Source: Myxococcota bacterium (lineage in GTDB: Bacteria > Myxococcota > XYA12-FULL-58-9 > JALHOP01). From it: a stretch of DNA of 64,000 bases. This document shows, one piece after another, positions 25,642 to 35,024 of this stretch. The stretch covers positions 1-64,000 of the forward strand of contig JALHOP010000008.1 in NCBI GenBank assembly GCA_022842935.1, given 5' to 3'. How positions within the stretch are numbered: the first letter of the stretch is position 1; every line of letters begins with the position of its first letter. The notes beneath the pieces were generated by a model that was given only the letters and a program-made list of their open reading frames with translations, did not search any database and was not told where the DNA came from. Both the position numbers and the translations under genes were made by a program.

Positions 25642-27636
25642 ATGGGTCATTTGCCCCTGCTCGACGAGCTCGCGGTCGTCGCGGCGCTCGCAGTCGCGGT
25701 GACAGTCGTCTTGTCGCGCTTGAAGCTGCCTGCGGTGGCCGGGCTCCTCGCCGCGGGCGCCCTGCTCGGCCCCTATGGATTGCACCTGGCGACGAAGGTC
25801 GAGGCCATCGAGGTGCTCGCCGAGGTCGGCGTCGTCCTCTTGCTGTTCTCGATTGGCCTCGAGTTCTCGTTCGGCCGCATGCGCGACGTGATGAAACAGG
25901 GCGCGGTGGGTGGCCTGCTGCAGGTGGTACTCACCACGGCCGTCACCGTGGTGGTCGCATTGGCCTTAGGTCAGAGCCTCGGCCGCGGCGTGTTCTTCGG
26001 TTTCGCTTTCGCTCTTTCGAGCACGGCGATCGTCCTACGCGCGCTGAACGAACGGCGCGAGCTCGACGCACCGCACGGTCGCTTCATCGTCGGTACTCTC
26101 ATCTTCCAGGATCTGTGTGTGGTCCCCATGGTGCTCATCGTGCCGTTGCTGAACGCGCCCGACGGCGCCGACCACGCTGCGGTGAATATCGGCGTCGCAC
26201 TGTTCAAAGCTGCGGTCGTCGTCGTCGGCACCATCGCGGTGTCGCGTTTCGTGGTGCCGCGTGTCTTGCGCTGGGTGGACGCGAGTCGCAGCCGCGAGAT
26301 CTTCCTGCTCGCGATTCTCGGCTTGTGCATCGGCACGGCGTGGCTCACGTCGCTTGCTGGCCTATCGCTCGCCCTGGGCGCGTTCCTCGGCGGCATGGTC
26401 GTCGCGGACACTGAATATGGTCATCGCGCTCTTGGAGACATCTTGCCGCTGCGCGATGCCTTCGTGTCGATCTTCTTCATCTCGCTTGGGATGCTCTTCG
26501 ACCTTCGCGTGGTGCTCGATAACCTGGCGCTGGTTGCCGCGCTCTTGGGTGGCTTCCTCATCGCCAAGGGCCTCCTCGCGTCGGTCGCCGCGATGGCCAT
26601 GCGCTTTCCATCCCGCGTCGCGTGGCTCGCGGGTGTCGGTCTCGCGCAGTTCGGCGAGTTTGGCTTCGTCTTGACGGGCCTCGCCCAATCCAATGGCGTG
26701 ATCGACGATAGCATCGCGGCACCGCTGCTCGCCGCGGGCATCATCTCGATGTTCCTGACGCCGCTCTTGGTCCGCGCCGCACCGCACGTCAAGGCGGGAG
26801 AGAGGCTTCTTGCGCCGCTCGAGCGGATGATTGGCGTTCGCGGTATCGACGCCGCGGACGAGGACAAAGTTCAGCTCGACAACCACGTTGTCGTCGTCGG
26901 CTTTGGCCTCGCGGGACGTTTCTCGGCGCAAGCCCTCCATGAATGCGGCGTCCCGTTCGTCTGTCTCGAGCTAAACGCCGAGAACGTGCGTAGGGCACGG
27001 CTACTCGATCTCCCCGTCTTCTACGGCGATGCGACGAGCGAGGAAGCGCTTCATCACGCGGGCATCGAGCGCGCCCGGCTGGTGGTCCTGCTCATGAACG
27101 ACGCCCTCGCCGCCGAGCGGGTCTGTGACACCATTCGGCGGGTCTCCCCTGGGACAGCGATTCTCATGCGTACACGCTACCTCGCCGAAAGGCATTCGCT
27201 GTTCGCGCTCGGCGCCACCGATGTCGTCGCCGAGGAGGTCGAGAGCGCTGTCGAGGTCATTGCACGGATGCTGCGTTTCATCGACGTCCCGCGCAATGTC
27301 ATCGACGCGAGCATCCGCCATGTGCGCGCCGAGTCACAGACAAGCGAGCGCAAACACACCATGCCACGCAGCAAGCTCGGCGATGTTCGTGCTCTGGCGG
27401 ACATGAAAATCGAAACAGCACTCGTCCACATGAATAGCCCTCTCGCGGGCGCGTCGTTGGTCAGCCTGCGACTGCGCAACGAAACTGGCGCACTGGTCGT
27501 TGGCGTCCGCCGGGGCGAGACGCTTCTCGACAACCCCGATCCCACGGTCCCGTTCGAGCCAGGTGACGTCGTCTATCTCGCCGGCACCCGCGACGCCTTG
27601 GGCAAGGCGCTACAACTCTTCGCTCCCGCGGAGTGA
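25642..27636 (+). CDS. CPA2 cation:proton antiporter with RCK/TrkA domains (KefB/RosB type)
   Basis: The 664-residue protein has 12-13 membrane helices (about 5-395) with the CPA2 pattern VAGLLAAGALLGPYGL, LLFSIGLEFSFGRM, FALSSTAIVLRAL and SLALGAFLGGMVVADTEY. A TrkA-N Rossmann domain follows (VVVVGFGLAGRFSAQALHE, about 413-530), then a TrkA-C domain to the C terminus. It should exchange K+ or Na+ for H+, gated by nucleotide or ligand binding to the RCK domain. It is divergent from the SMR gene with about 80 bp between them. Confidence 0.9.
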   Translation: MGHLPLLDELAVVAALAVAVTVVLSRLKLPAVAGLLAAGALLGPYGLHLATKVEAIEVLAEVGVVLLLFSIGLEFSFGRMRDVMKQGAVGGLLQVVLTTAVTVVVALALGQSLGRGVFFGFAFALSSTAIVLRALNERRELDAPHGRFIVGTLIFQDLCVVPMVLIVPLLNAPDGADHAAVNIGVALFKAAVVVVGTIAVSRFVVPRVLRWVDASRSREIFLLAILGLCIGTAWLTSLAGLSLALGAFLGGMVVADTEYGHRALGDILPLRDAFVSIFFISLGMLFDLRVVLDNLALVAALLGGFLIAKGLLASVAAMAMRFPSRVAWLAGVGLAQFGEFGFVLTGLAQSNGVIDDSIAAPLLAAGIISMFLTPLLVRAAPHVKAGERLLAPLERMIGVRGIDAADEDKVQLDNHVVVVGFGLAGRFSAQALHECGVPFVCLELNAENVRRARLLDLPVFYGDATSEEALHHAGIERARLVVLLMNDALAAERVCDTIRRVSPGTAILMRTRYLAERHSLFALGATDVVAEEVESAVEVIARMLRFIDVPRNVIDASIRHVRAESQTSERKHTMPRSKLGDVRALADMKIETALVHMNSPLAGASLVSLRLRNETGALVVGVRRGETLLDNPDPTVPFEPGDVVYLAGTRDALGKALQLFAPAE

Positions 27637-27677
27637 AGCGCTTGGCCCTGCCGTTCTCATCGTGTAGTGCCGCAGGC

Positions 27678-27875
27678 ATGAGGTTTGGTGAAGTGTTCTG
27701 GAAGACCTGGAACGCGACCGGCGGGGCGCTCCTCGTCACGCTCTTCCTCACGACGACGACGCTCGCCTTGTTGCCAACGCCGCCAGAGCTCGCGTTCGCG
27801 TTAGTCGCGCATGCCGTGATTCCTCTCTGGGTGCTTCTTGCGTGTCTCTTTCCGCTCGCCGTACGAAGTCGTTGA
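27678..27875 (+). CDS. Small two-helix membrane protein preceding a PepSY protein
   Basis: A 65-residue protein with two hydrophobic helices (TGGALLVTLFLTTTTLALL and LVAHAVIPLWVLLACLFPLA). The ATG at 27678 is preferred to 27633, which would overlap the antiporter stop. Its end overlaps the PepSY gene by 34 bp in another frame, so the two are translated together. Small membrane partners of PepSY_TM proteins are common in siderophore/iron gene sets, but I cannot assign a family. Confidence 0.6.
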   Translation: MRFGEVFWKTWNATGGALLVTLFLTTTTLALLPTPPELAFALVAHAVIPLWVLLACLFPLAVRSR

Positions 27876-29311
27876 AGCTCTCAGCACATGCGTTCCGTGT
27901 CGAATGGGAGCTGCACGCTTGGGCTGGCGTGATCATCAGCGTTTGGGCCTTCGTCGTCTTCTACTGCGGAATCTTTTCCCTCTTTCGACGCGAGCTCGCG
28001 GTCTGGCAGGAGCCGGCGTTGTACGCTGTGGCCGACAAGTCGCCCTCCTTCGAACAAGCGCGTGTCGCACTTCGCAACGCGGCGCTCCTCCCCGAGGGTG
28101 CGTACCTCTCCATGGTCCCGTACGCGGACACGCGCTTCGTTGCGACCTACGTGAAGTTGGGCGACGCGCCAACCCGCATGGCCTGGGTCGACCCCACCTC
28201 TGGGCGGGTCATCCCGGAGCGCACGCGGCTATCGCACGAACTCTACCACCTGCATCACCTCCAGCAGCTACCGTGGGGTGAGGAGGCGAGTGGGTTCGCG
28301 GCGGTCTTCTTGATGGTCACACTCCTCACGGGTGTGGTCATCCATCTCAAAGACTTGCCCGAGCAACTCGTTCGCATGCGCCTGACGCTGAGGCCGCGCT
28401 TCGCCATGTCAGATGTCCACAAAGTGTTCGGGATTTTCGGCCTACCCTTCATGACGCTCGTCGCTTGGTCGGGCGCCGTCTTCGTGCTCGGCGGCATGTA
28501 CGGGGCCGGTGTGCGTAAAGTTCTCAGAGATGGACCGGCGCTCGAAGTATTGATGGGCGACGCCAAGCTCGACCGTCCCAAACATGGGGTCCCCGCACCG
28601 ACGCTCGACTTCGACACCTTGGTGCGACGCGCCCAAGAATCCATCGGCGACGGCGCCACTCCGACCTACCTGCAGCTCTTCAATGGAGGAGACCGGGCCG
28701 CGTGGATGCGTATCTACTTCCGAGGGGCGCCTTTTGCCGGCGAACGCGTGATGCATCTCGACGCAGTCGACGGAACCATTATCGAGCAGTCGACACCGCC
28801 TTACGCCGTCGTCGCCCATGCTCTACATGATTTCCACTTCGCACGCTATGGCGGACGATCCGTGCGCGTCATCCACGCCATTCTAGCCCTCGCCTGTGCA
28901 ATCGTCGTCATCACGGGCAACGTCGTATGGGTGACGCGCAGAGACCCGAACCGGACGCGCCTCGCCCACCGCCTCATCGAAGCGACGACCGTCGGCGTAT
29001 GTTGTGGTCTGGTTCTGGCCTCCGCGTTCTACGCCGCCGCCAACCGTCTCGGGATGCCCTATGAGCGTGGGGTATTCTATGGCACCTGGCTCGCCGCAGC
29101 GTCAGTCGTGGTCATGGTCCGTCCAAGCGCCCGCGCAAGCATCGCATGGCTCCTGGGTGGGGCCGCGGTCCTCTTTGCGTGCGTGGTCGCGAGTGACGTC
29201 ATGTTCGCTGTCCCCTTACCGTCAGTCGTGGTTAGTGACCTCCTCTTTGCGACGCTTGCGGTATGCTCAGCTGCCGCGGCCGGCGCATCACTGCGAGCGT
29301 TTCGGCGCTGA
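27842..29311 (+). CDS. PepSY-associated transmembrane protein
   Basis: The 489-residue protein matches PepSY_TM: VEWELHAWAGVIISVWAFVVFYCGIFSLFRRE at the N terminus, YHLHHLQQLPWGEEASGFAA, DVHKVFGIFGLPFMTLVAWSGA, and HALHDFHFARYGGRSVRVIH before the last helices. Histidines in the helices suggest heme or quinone contact, as proposed for the ferric-siderophore reductases in this family. Four extra C-terminal helices follow. GTG start at 27842, inside the upstream small gene. Function in iron reduction is inference from the family. Confidence 0.8.
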   Translation: MSLSARRTKSLKLSAHAFRVEWELHAWAGVIISVWAFVVFYCGIFSLFRRELAVWQEPALYAVADKSPSFEQARVALRNAALLPEGAYLSMVPYADTRFVATYVKLGDAPTRMAWVDPTSGRVIPERTRLSHELYHLHHLQQLPWGEEASGFAAVFLMVTLLTGVVIHLKDLPEQLVRMRLTLRPRFAMSDVHKVFGIFGLPFMTLVAWSGAVFVLGGMYGAGVRKVLRDGPALEVLMGDAKLDRPKHGVPAPTLDFDTLVRRAQESIGDGATPTYLQLFNGGDRAAWMRIYFRGAPFAGERVMHLDAVDGTIIEQSTPPYAVVAHALHDFHFARYGGRSVRVIHAILALACAIVVITGNVVWVTRRDPNRTRLAHRLIEATTVGVCCGLVLASAFYAAANRLGMPYERGVFYGTWLAAASVVVMVRPSARASIAWLLGGAAVLFACVVASDVMFAVPLPSVVVSDLLFATLAVCSAAAAGASLRAFRR

Positions 29312-29407
29312 GGCTGAGACACCAAACGCTCTCTAAGGCGCGATCGGAAGGGGCCTCATCGACCGACACCCGTCGGCGCAGGGACTCAGGCTGCGGCCTT
29401 CCCGCCT

Positions 29408-29441
29408 GGTATAGCCGGTGCTATATTAGATAGCTCATACC
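29408..29441 (+). promoter_or_regulatory. AT-rich inverted repeat abutting a start codon
   Basis: An AT-rich island sits directly before ATG 29442. A 15-base inverted repeat with 5-bp arms (29420-29434, GCTAT and ATAGC) is enclosed by an outer GGTAT/ATACC pair (29408-29412 and 29437-29441). It contains TATATT, a -10-like hexamer, leaving no room for a Shine-Dalgarno. It may be an operator and/or a promoter for a leaderless transcript of the redox operon. Confidence 0.35.
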
Positions 29442-30647
29442 ATGAGAGTCCTTGGCCTTGTCGTGATCGTGCTCACCGCCTGTTTCCCTGGCACCCCCGA
29501 CGACACTACTCTGCTCGACGGTCCCCTCGACGGATTGACGCCTCCAGAGACGGCTGCATTTCTCAGGGGCGACGCTCAGTTCGCGCGCCGCTTCTCGGTC
29601 GCCGAAGGCCTGGGTCCTACGTTCGTCGCCACGTCCTGCGACACCTGCCATCCCGGCGACGGGCGGTCCCACCCTGAGCTCGCCCTGGTCAGATTCGGAC
29701 GCCTGGTGGAGGGTGGCGCCTTCGACCCCATGACCGAGCAAGGTGGTCCGCAGCTACAGTCTCGAGCCGTTCCTGGCCAAGCCCCCGAGCGCGTGCCTGA
29801 GGACGCGACCGGCGTCACGCGCTTCCTCGCGCCGCAGGTGAGTGGTCTCGGCCTCGTGGAGGCCGTACCGGACGCGACGCTGCTAGCGCTCGCGGATCCG
29901 AACGATGCGGACGGCGATGGCATCTCCGGCCGGCCCCAAGAGATCGTGCCGACCGTTGCGCTCGCCGACATGTTTGCCCGCGACGTGGCGCTTCCAACCG
30001 GCGTCGGCACCTCGACACCCTATGTCGGACGCTTTGGCCGCAAAGCTTCGGCAACAACCCTGTTGCATCAAACACTCACCGCCTACGTGCAGGACATGGG
30101 GATCACGACCCCTTTCAATGGCGTAAGCCTACTGGCGGGCTCCGAGGTCCTCGACGCTGGCTTCGAGATCGATGCGGCAGAAGTCGCGGACGTGACGGTC
30201 TACTTGCGTACTCTGAAGGCGCCGCCCAGACGTAATGCGGGCGACACGCGGGTGACAGAGGGTGAGCGCGTCTTCGGCGAGTTGGGCTGTTCTACCTGCC
30301 ACACAGCGAGCATGGTGACGGGTCCGTCCGTCATTGCGGTCCTCGCTCATGTAACCTTCGCTCCCTATTCCGACTTCTTGCTTCACGACATGGGTCCGGA
30401 GCTCGACGACGGCTACACCGAAGGAATTGCCCTGCCGTCCGAATGGCGCACGACACCGCTCTGGGGACTAGGTCTCGCGGCGCAATCCCAGGGAGGGCAA
30501 GGCTTCTACTTGCACGACGGACGCGCCCATTCGTTCGCAGAGGCGATTGGATATCACGGCGGCGAGGCCGCGGCCTCCCGGTCTCGCTTCGACGCGCTGG
30601 CTGAAGACGATCGCCGCGCGCTCTACGCTTTCCTGGAGTCCCTATGA
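29442..30647 (+). CDS. Di-heme oxidoreductase lipoprotein (DUF1111 family)
   Basis: The 401-residue product starts with a lipoprotein signal (VIVLTAC, Cys about residue 14). Two c-type heme motifs are present, SCDTCHPGDGRSHPE near residue 66 and CSTCHTASM near residue 287, in the layout of DUF1111 'thiol oxidoreductase'/DHOR proteins. Other family landmarks are GRFGRKASATTLLHQ, YVQDMGIT and the final FYLHDGRAHSFAEAIGYHGG. It is an envelope-anchored redox enzyme. It overlaps the Rieske gene by 4 bp, so electrons may pass between the two. Confidence 0.88.
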   Translation: MRVLGLVVIVLTACFPGTPDDTTLLDGPLDGLTPPETAAFLRGDAQFARRFSVAEGLGPTFVATSCDTCHPGDGRSHPELALVRFGRLVEGGAFDPMTEQGGPQLQSRAVPGQAPERVPEDATGVTRFLAPQVSGLGLVEAVPDATLLALADPNDADGDGISGRPQEIVPTVALADMFARDVALPTGVGTSTPYVGRFGRKASATTLLHQTLTAYVQDMGITTPFNGVSLLAGSEVLDAGFEIDAAEVADVTVYLRTLKAPPRRNAGDTRVTEGERVFGELGCSTCHTASMVTGPSVIAVLAHVTFAPYSDFLLHDMGPELDDGYTEGIALPSEWRTTPLWGLGLAAQSQGGQGFYLHDGRAHSFAEAIGYHGGEAAASRSRFDALAEDDRRALYAFLESL

Positions 30648-31042
30648 CATCGCTGTGCCGGCGCACGGTGCTTCTCGCGCCGCTCGGTTACCTCGTCGCC
30701 TGCTCTACAGCCCGATGGTATCGCCCGCCGCCAAGCAAAGACGGTGTGGTCCGTGTACCGCTCGTCGAGCTCGAGCCAGACGGCTTCGTCCAGGTAGAGC
30801 TCGGGCACGACGCGTTCTTGCTACAACGCGAGCCGAACGGGGACCTGTCCGCTGTAACGCTCACCTGTTCCCATCAAGGCTGCGCGGTCAGCAAGCGGCG
30901 TGATGAGCTCGTGTGCCCGTGCCACGGCAGCCGCTTCGACCTCCACGGGGCGGTGCTCAATGGCCCCGCAACCGAGCCGCTGACAAGGTATCGAGTGGTG
31001 GTCGATGGCACGACTGCGCTGGTCTACAGGGAGCGTGCGTGA
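30644..31042 (+). CDS. Rieske [2Fe-2S] lipoprotein
   Basis: The 132-residue protein has a leader with a twin-arginine-like CRRTVLLAPLGYLVAC, which also ends in a lipobox cysteine, so a Tat-exported lipoprotein is likely. The Rieske cluster motifs CSHQGC and CPCHGSRFD are complete with two Cys/His pairs. The domain is minimal and has no catalytic partner domain, so it is an electron carrier. ATG 30644 overlaps the di-heme gene stop, and the outer-membrane barrel gene starts inside its stop, making a three-gene operon. Confidence 0.88.
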   Translation: MTSLCRRTVLLAPLGYLVACSTARWYRPPPSKDGVVRVPLVELEPDGFVQVELGHDAFLLQREPNGDLSAVTLTCSHQGCAVSKRRDELVCPCHGSRFDLHGAVLNGPATEPLTRYRVVVDGTTALVYRERA

Positions 31043-32253
31043 ACGCCGCGCTTCTGCTGCTCACATTGCTCTCGGCCGAGTCACCGCAAGACGTTCTCGA
31101 CGAGACACCCGAGCAAACGCATCAGTCGCCCAATCCCATCAGCGGCACTGCCAAGCAGGACGCCGTGTTTTCGCGCCCGTTCATGCTTTCAGGCGCCAAG
31201 GCTTCGCTCGGTGGCTACACGGAGTTTAGCCTCAACTACGCCCGCACCGATGGTATCGACGCCGGGCCATCGTTCGAGTTCCGGCGCTTCAATCTATTCA
31301 TCTACTCGCCGATCACACGCTTCATCCGCTTTGTCGCCGAGGTCGAGTTCGAGCACGGCACGCGGGAGATCAAGCTCGAGACCGCGACGGTCGACGTCGA
31401 AGCCATGCCCGAGCTCATCTTTCGCGCTGGCATCATCCTGACACCGCTCGGGGCTTTCAATCAGGCGCACGATGGCCCCTTGTGGGATTTCGTCGAACGG
31501 CCGCTGGTATCGACCACCATCGTTCCATCGACGTTCTCCGAGGTCGGCGCTGGCGCCCATGGCACTCTCCTCCTAGGCCCCCTGGACCTCGACTATCAGG
31601 CTTACGTCACCCAGGGACTCGGTGACGGTATCCTCGACAACCCGCTAGGGCGGACGGACATCGCTGCCGGCCGTAACAACGCGCTCTTCGCGCAGGACAA
31701 CAACAGAAGCCCAGCGGTCACGGGTCGCGCGGCACTGCGCTATCGGCGACTCGCCGAGCTCGGGATGTCAGCGTACTACGGGGCGTTCAACACATACGCT
31801 GTCGACGGCCTGCGCATCGACGACCGTCGCGATGTGTCCATCGTCGCGATCGACTATCGACTCTCGCTCGCTTGGCTCGAGCTTCGGGGCGAGGCAGCGC
31901 ACGCCGCGGTGGATGTACCGGCAAACCTCCGGTCGACATTCGGCAACCGCCAGTGGGGAACCCACACCGACGTCGTGGCGCCGGTCTGGTCGTTCGCGGC
32001 GCTTGGCTACGATGCGACACAGCTCGAGCTTGGCGGACGCTTCGAGTACGTCGACTACAATGCAGGCGAGCTGCCAGCCACTGGGACGTCAGCCGCGCAG
32101 GACATCACGCGTCTCACCTCCTCGGTAGCATGGCGATGGTCGGCTAGTACGGTGCTGCGGTTCAACTATGGCTACACGTGGTCTCGCGACCTAGTGCGCT
32201 CGGCCACGGCACGCACCGGAACGGCCCAGCTAGGTTTCTCCACGTATTTCTGA
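31039..32253 (+). CDS. Outer-membrane beta-barrel (porin-like) protein
   Basis: The 404-residue protein (GTG 31039, overlapping the Rieske stop) has a signal peptide and then alternating amphipathic strands: GGYTEFSLNYARTD, FRRFNLFIYSPITRFIRFVAEVEFEHG, RAALRYRRLAEL, and a C-terminal aromatic FSTYF, the usual end of an outer-membrane barrel. It resembles porin/OprO-P-like or DcaP-type beta-barrels, but I cannot name a specific family. Coupling to a di-heme enzyme and a Rieske protein suggests a transenvelope redox or metal uptake role. Confidence 0.7.
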   Translation: MNAALLLLTLLSAESPQDVLDETPEQTHQSPNPISGTAKQDAVFSRPFMLSGAKASLGGYTEFSLNYARTDGIDAGPSFEFRRFNLFIYSPITRFIRFVAEVEFEHGTREIKLETATVDVEAMPELIFRAGIILTPLGAFNQAHDGPLWDFVERPLVSTTIVPSTFSEVGAGAHGTLLLGPLDLDYQAYVTQGLGDGILDNPLGRTDIAAGRNNALFAQDNNRSPAVTGRAALRYRRLAELGMSAYYGAFNTYAVDGLRIDDRRDVSIVAIDYRLSLAWLELRGEAAHAAVDVPANLRSTFGNRQWGTHTDVVAPVWSFAALGYDATQLELGGRFEYVDYNAGELPATGTSAAQDITRLTSSVAWRWSASTVLRFNYGYTWSRDLVRSATARTGTAQLGFSTYF

Positions 32254-32303
32254 GTATCGCGCCCGCTCGCCCCATCGTGCGCCGAGCCCGCCCGCGTCAA
32301 CCC

Positions 32304-33518
32304 TCAAGTCTTCCGGCCGCGCTGCTCCGCGGCCATGGCCACCCACTTGTCGACCTCGCTCGCGTAACCTGCGCCTTCAAGGAAGTTTCGGTCGAGCAAG
32401 GCGTCGCGACTCTCCAGGTGACCATCCCGCATCATCGCGTCGACGGCGTGCATGATCGCGAGCACCTCGTTGCCGACCACGGCTCGCGCGGGCTCGTGGT
32501 GATACGCAACCGCTTCCACGAGCTCGAATGGCAGTCCCCAGACCCCGATGAGGTAGGCGCTGACCTCGGCGTGTGAAGCACCGAACAACTCGCGTTCGAC
32601 AACATGGAACGGCCGTCTACTGGCGCGCGCGACTCGGACCATCTCAGCAAGCTTGTCCGGGAAAGCGGACGCAAGCGCCATATAGAAGACATCGTGAACG
32701 ATGGAGGCAGTGAAAGCGGCGTCACCCACTTTACGGTCGCGCGCGAACCGACGCGCTAGCCCGGCCGCCTCGAGCGACGCGCGTCGCATTGCTTCGAGTG
32801 AGAATCCCTCGATCGCAGGTCCCTCGCCCATCGCGAACACGTGGACTCCAAGCGCCATACCCTTGAGCAGGTCGGCGCCCAGATAAACGACCGCCTGCTG
32901 GATTGAGCCCACGCGCCGGGCAAGTCCGAAGAAGGCGGAGTTGCAAACCTGCAGGATTTTCATCGACATGGCAGGGTCGCGCTCGACGATCGAGGCGAGC
33001 CCCGCAACCGAAACGGACCTGTCGTTGATAGCGGAGCAGAGCTCGAGGTAGGCTGCCGGTGGCGTCGGCAACTTGTCGATGTTCGACATCATGGCTCGAA
33101 TCGCCGGGTTGGCCAGCAAGACGTTGAGCTTACACGTGCGGTCGATCACGTTGCGAAGCTCCGCCATGTCGGCGGGCTTGCCGAGAAACTGGTGAGCGAC
33201 TGGCAGCGTGCGCGCGGCTGTCTCGCGGTCCGCGTGCCCAGACAGGATGATGCGCGCCGCCGTTGGACAGAGCTCCTTTACGCGCGAGAGTAGCTCGGCG
33301 CCGTCCATGCCGGGCATCCGCATGTCAGAAACGACCACGTCGAAGGCGCTCTGGGCGATCTCACGGAGCGCCTCCTCGCCACTGGTCACAAACACCATCT
33401 CCCAGAGGTAGCGCTGGCCGGAAAGAGTCTTGCGTAGCGCGCTCAGGATACTCGGCTCGTCGTCGACGAAGAGAATGCGCCGTTTGACGGTCTCTTCGCG
33501 CGGAACGTCCGTGATCAT
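32304..33518 (-). CDS. Response regulator with HDOD output domain
   Basis: The 404-residue protein has an N-terminal receiver domain (RRILFVDDEPSILSALR; phospho-Asp in VVVSDMRMPGMDG; FLGKPADM lysine) followed by an HDOD domain from about residue 150: MSNIDKLPTPPAAYLELCSA, IVERDPAMSMKILQVCNSAF and the later FTASIVHDVFYMALA. HDOD proteins often control motility, c-di-GMP or stress programmes. ATG 33518 has GGAAGG just upstream; the ORF extends further but without support. No kinase gene is adjacent. It faces the barrel gene tail to tail. Confidence 0.88.
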   Translation of the reverse strand: MITDVPREETVKRRILFVDDEPSILSALRKTLSGQRYLWEMVFVTSGEEALREIAQSAFDVVVSDMRMPGMDGAELLSRVKELCPTAARIILSGHADRETAARTLPVAHQFLGKPADMAELRNVIDRTCKLNVLLANPAIRAMMSNIDKLPTPPAAYLELCSAINDRSVSVAGLASIVERDPAMSMKILQVCNSAFFGLARRVGSIQQAVVYLGADLLKGMALGVHVFAMGEGPAIEGFSLEAMRRASLEAAGLARRFARDRKVGDAAFTASIVHDVFYMALASAFPDKLAEMVRVARASRRPFHVVERELFGASHAEVSAYLIGVWGLPFELVEAVAYHHEPARAVVGNEVLAIMHAVDAMMRDGHLESRDALLDRNFLEGAGYASEVDKWVAMAAEQRGRKT

Positions 33519-33724
33519 GCGACGACCGCCTTCCCGACCGCTGAGCGAGCCTGGGTGCCGGGTGTGCTCATGTAGCGCGCGTTCCCACCCCTGCGCTGAC
33601 ACGGCTCCACTCCGCGTGTGATGGGCCACCGAGGTAGCTTTGGTGTGGTGTCGCGTCTTGAAATGACTTCCAGAGATCGTTCCTCGATGGAGTGTAACGA
33701 CGCGCGGAGCTCAGAACTTAAGGC

Positions 33725-34981
33725 TCACCCTGACCCACATGCGGCCGCCCGATCGCGGAGGAGCTTCTTCTCGCGTTCATTCAGCGCAAGCTCGGCGCCC
33801 CGCAGCAGCTCGGCGCGCGCCTCGTCGATGCGCCCCAGCTTCGTCAGGAAATCACCGCGGACGGCAGGCAGAAGGTGATAACCCGTCAAGGCGGACATGT
33901 CGCTCCCGTCGAGGTGAGCGAGGCCGGCGGCCGGGCCGTTGACCATGCCGATCGCAACGCTCCGGTTGAGCTCGACCACAGGGGACTCCATGACCGCCGC
34001 GAGCTCTGCGTACAGATCTGCGATGCGCGGCCAGTCGGTAGCTTCAGCGGTAGTCGCCCGAGCATGGCAAGCCGCGAGAGCCGCCTGAAGCGCATAAGGC
34101 CCACGAGCGCCCCCGAGTCGCTCGGCGGTCTCGAGGGCGCGCAAGCCGTGGCCTATAAGCGTGTAGTCCCAGCGTGCGCGATTCTGCTCGGCGAGCAACA
34201 CCGGCGCACCACTGGCGTCGATGCGCGCTGCAGTGCGTGACGCCTGCAACGCCATCAAGGCCGTGAGTCCATGCACCTCCGGCTCGTCGGGCATCAGACC
34301 CGACAAGATGCGGGCCAACCGCAGCGCGTCTTGGCACAGCTCTGGACGAACCCAATCGTCACCGATCGTCGCCGAGTACCCTTCGTTGAAAATGAGATAG
34401 ATAACCGCCAAAACGGACATCAAACGAGCTCTGCGTTCCTCACCACGTGGCAGCTCGAAAGGAACTTTCTTTTCGCTCAGGGTCCGCTTGGCGCGGACGA
34501 TGCGCTGGCTGATGGTGGGCTCGGGCACCAAGAAGGCTCGCGCAATCTCGCTGGTCGTGAGGCCAGCCAGCAGCCTCAAGGTCAACGCGACCTGAGCCTC
34601 GGTCGATAGCACTGGGTGACAGGAGATGAACACGAGGCGCAGCAGGTCGTCGCCAACGTCATCGTCCGCTGCTGTCTCCATGTCCGGCCCGGCTCTCGCA
34701 AGCTCAGTCGCGTAGCCGAGCTCGCGCTGTTTTTTTTCGCGAACCTTGAGGTGTCGCGTGGCGTCGATCGCGCGCCGCTTGGCCGTCTGCATGAGCCAAG
34801 CGGCGGGGTTGTCGGGCACACCGCTCGCGGGCCATTGCTCGAGAGCCGCGAGTAAGGCCGTTTGGGCGAGCTCCTCGGCTGATCCAACATCGCGCGTGAA
34901 TCGGGTGAGGCGCGCGATGAGCTTCGCCGACTCCATACGGTAGACGGCTTCGATGGTGCGCTGCGTGGCCGAAGTGCTCAC
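33725..34981 (-). CDS. ECF42-like RNA polymerase sigma factor with DUF6596 C-terminal region
   Basis: The 418-residue protein has sigma region 2 (RLTRFTRDVGSAEELAQTAL ... NPAAWLMQTAKRRAIDATR) and region 4 (TLRLLAGLTTSEIARAFLVPEPTISQRIVRAKRTL). A long C-terminal extension (VLAVIYLIFNEGYSATIGDD to the end, TPR-like) is typical of ECF42 sigma factors. Such factors have no classical anti-sigma; the extension and a DGPF partner are thought to control them. The DGPF gene lies 43 bp upstream on the same strand, as expected. GTG start. Confidence 0.88.
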   Translation of the reverse strand: MSTSATQRTIEAVYRMESAKLIARLTRFTRDVGSAEELAQTALLAALEQWPASGVPDNPAAWLMQTAKRRAIDATRHLKVREKKQRELGYATELARAGPDMETAADDDVGDDLLRLVFISCHPVLSTEAQVALTLRLLAGLTTSEIARAFLVPEPTISQRIVRAKRTLSEKKVPFELPRGEERRARLMSVLAVIYLIFNEGYSATIGDDWVRPELCQDALRLARILSGLMPDEPEVHGLTALMALQASRTAARIDASGAPVLLAEQNRARWDYTLIGHGLRALETAERLGGARGPYALQAALAACHARATTAEATDWPRIADLYAELAAVMESPVVELNRSVAIGMVNGPAAGLAHLDGSDMSALTGYHLLPAVRGDFLTKLGRIDEARAELLRGAELALNEREKKLLRDRAAACGSG

Positions 34982-35024
34982 CTTTCGGCCTTACGCACTC
35001 AGCCTCCACCAAGGCAAGCCAACG

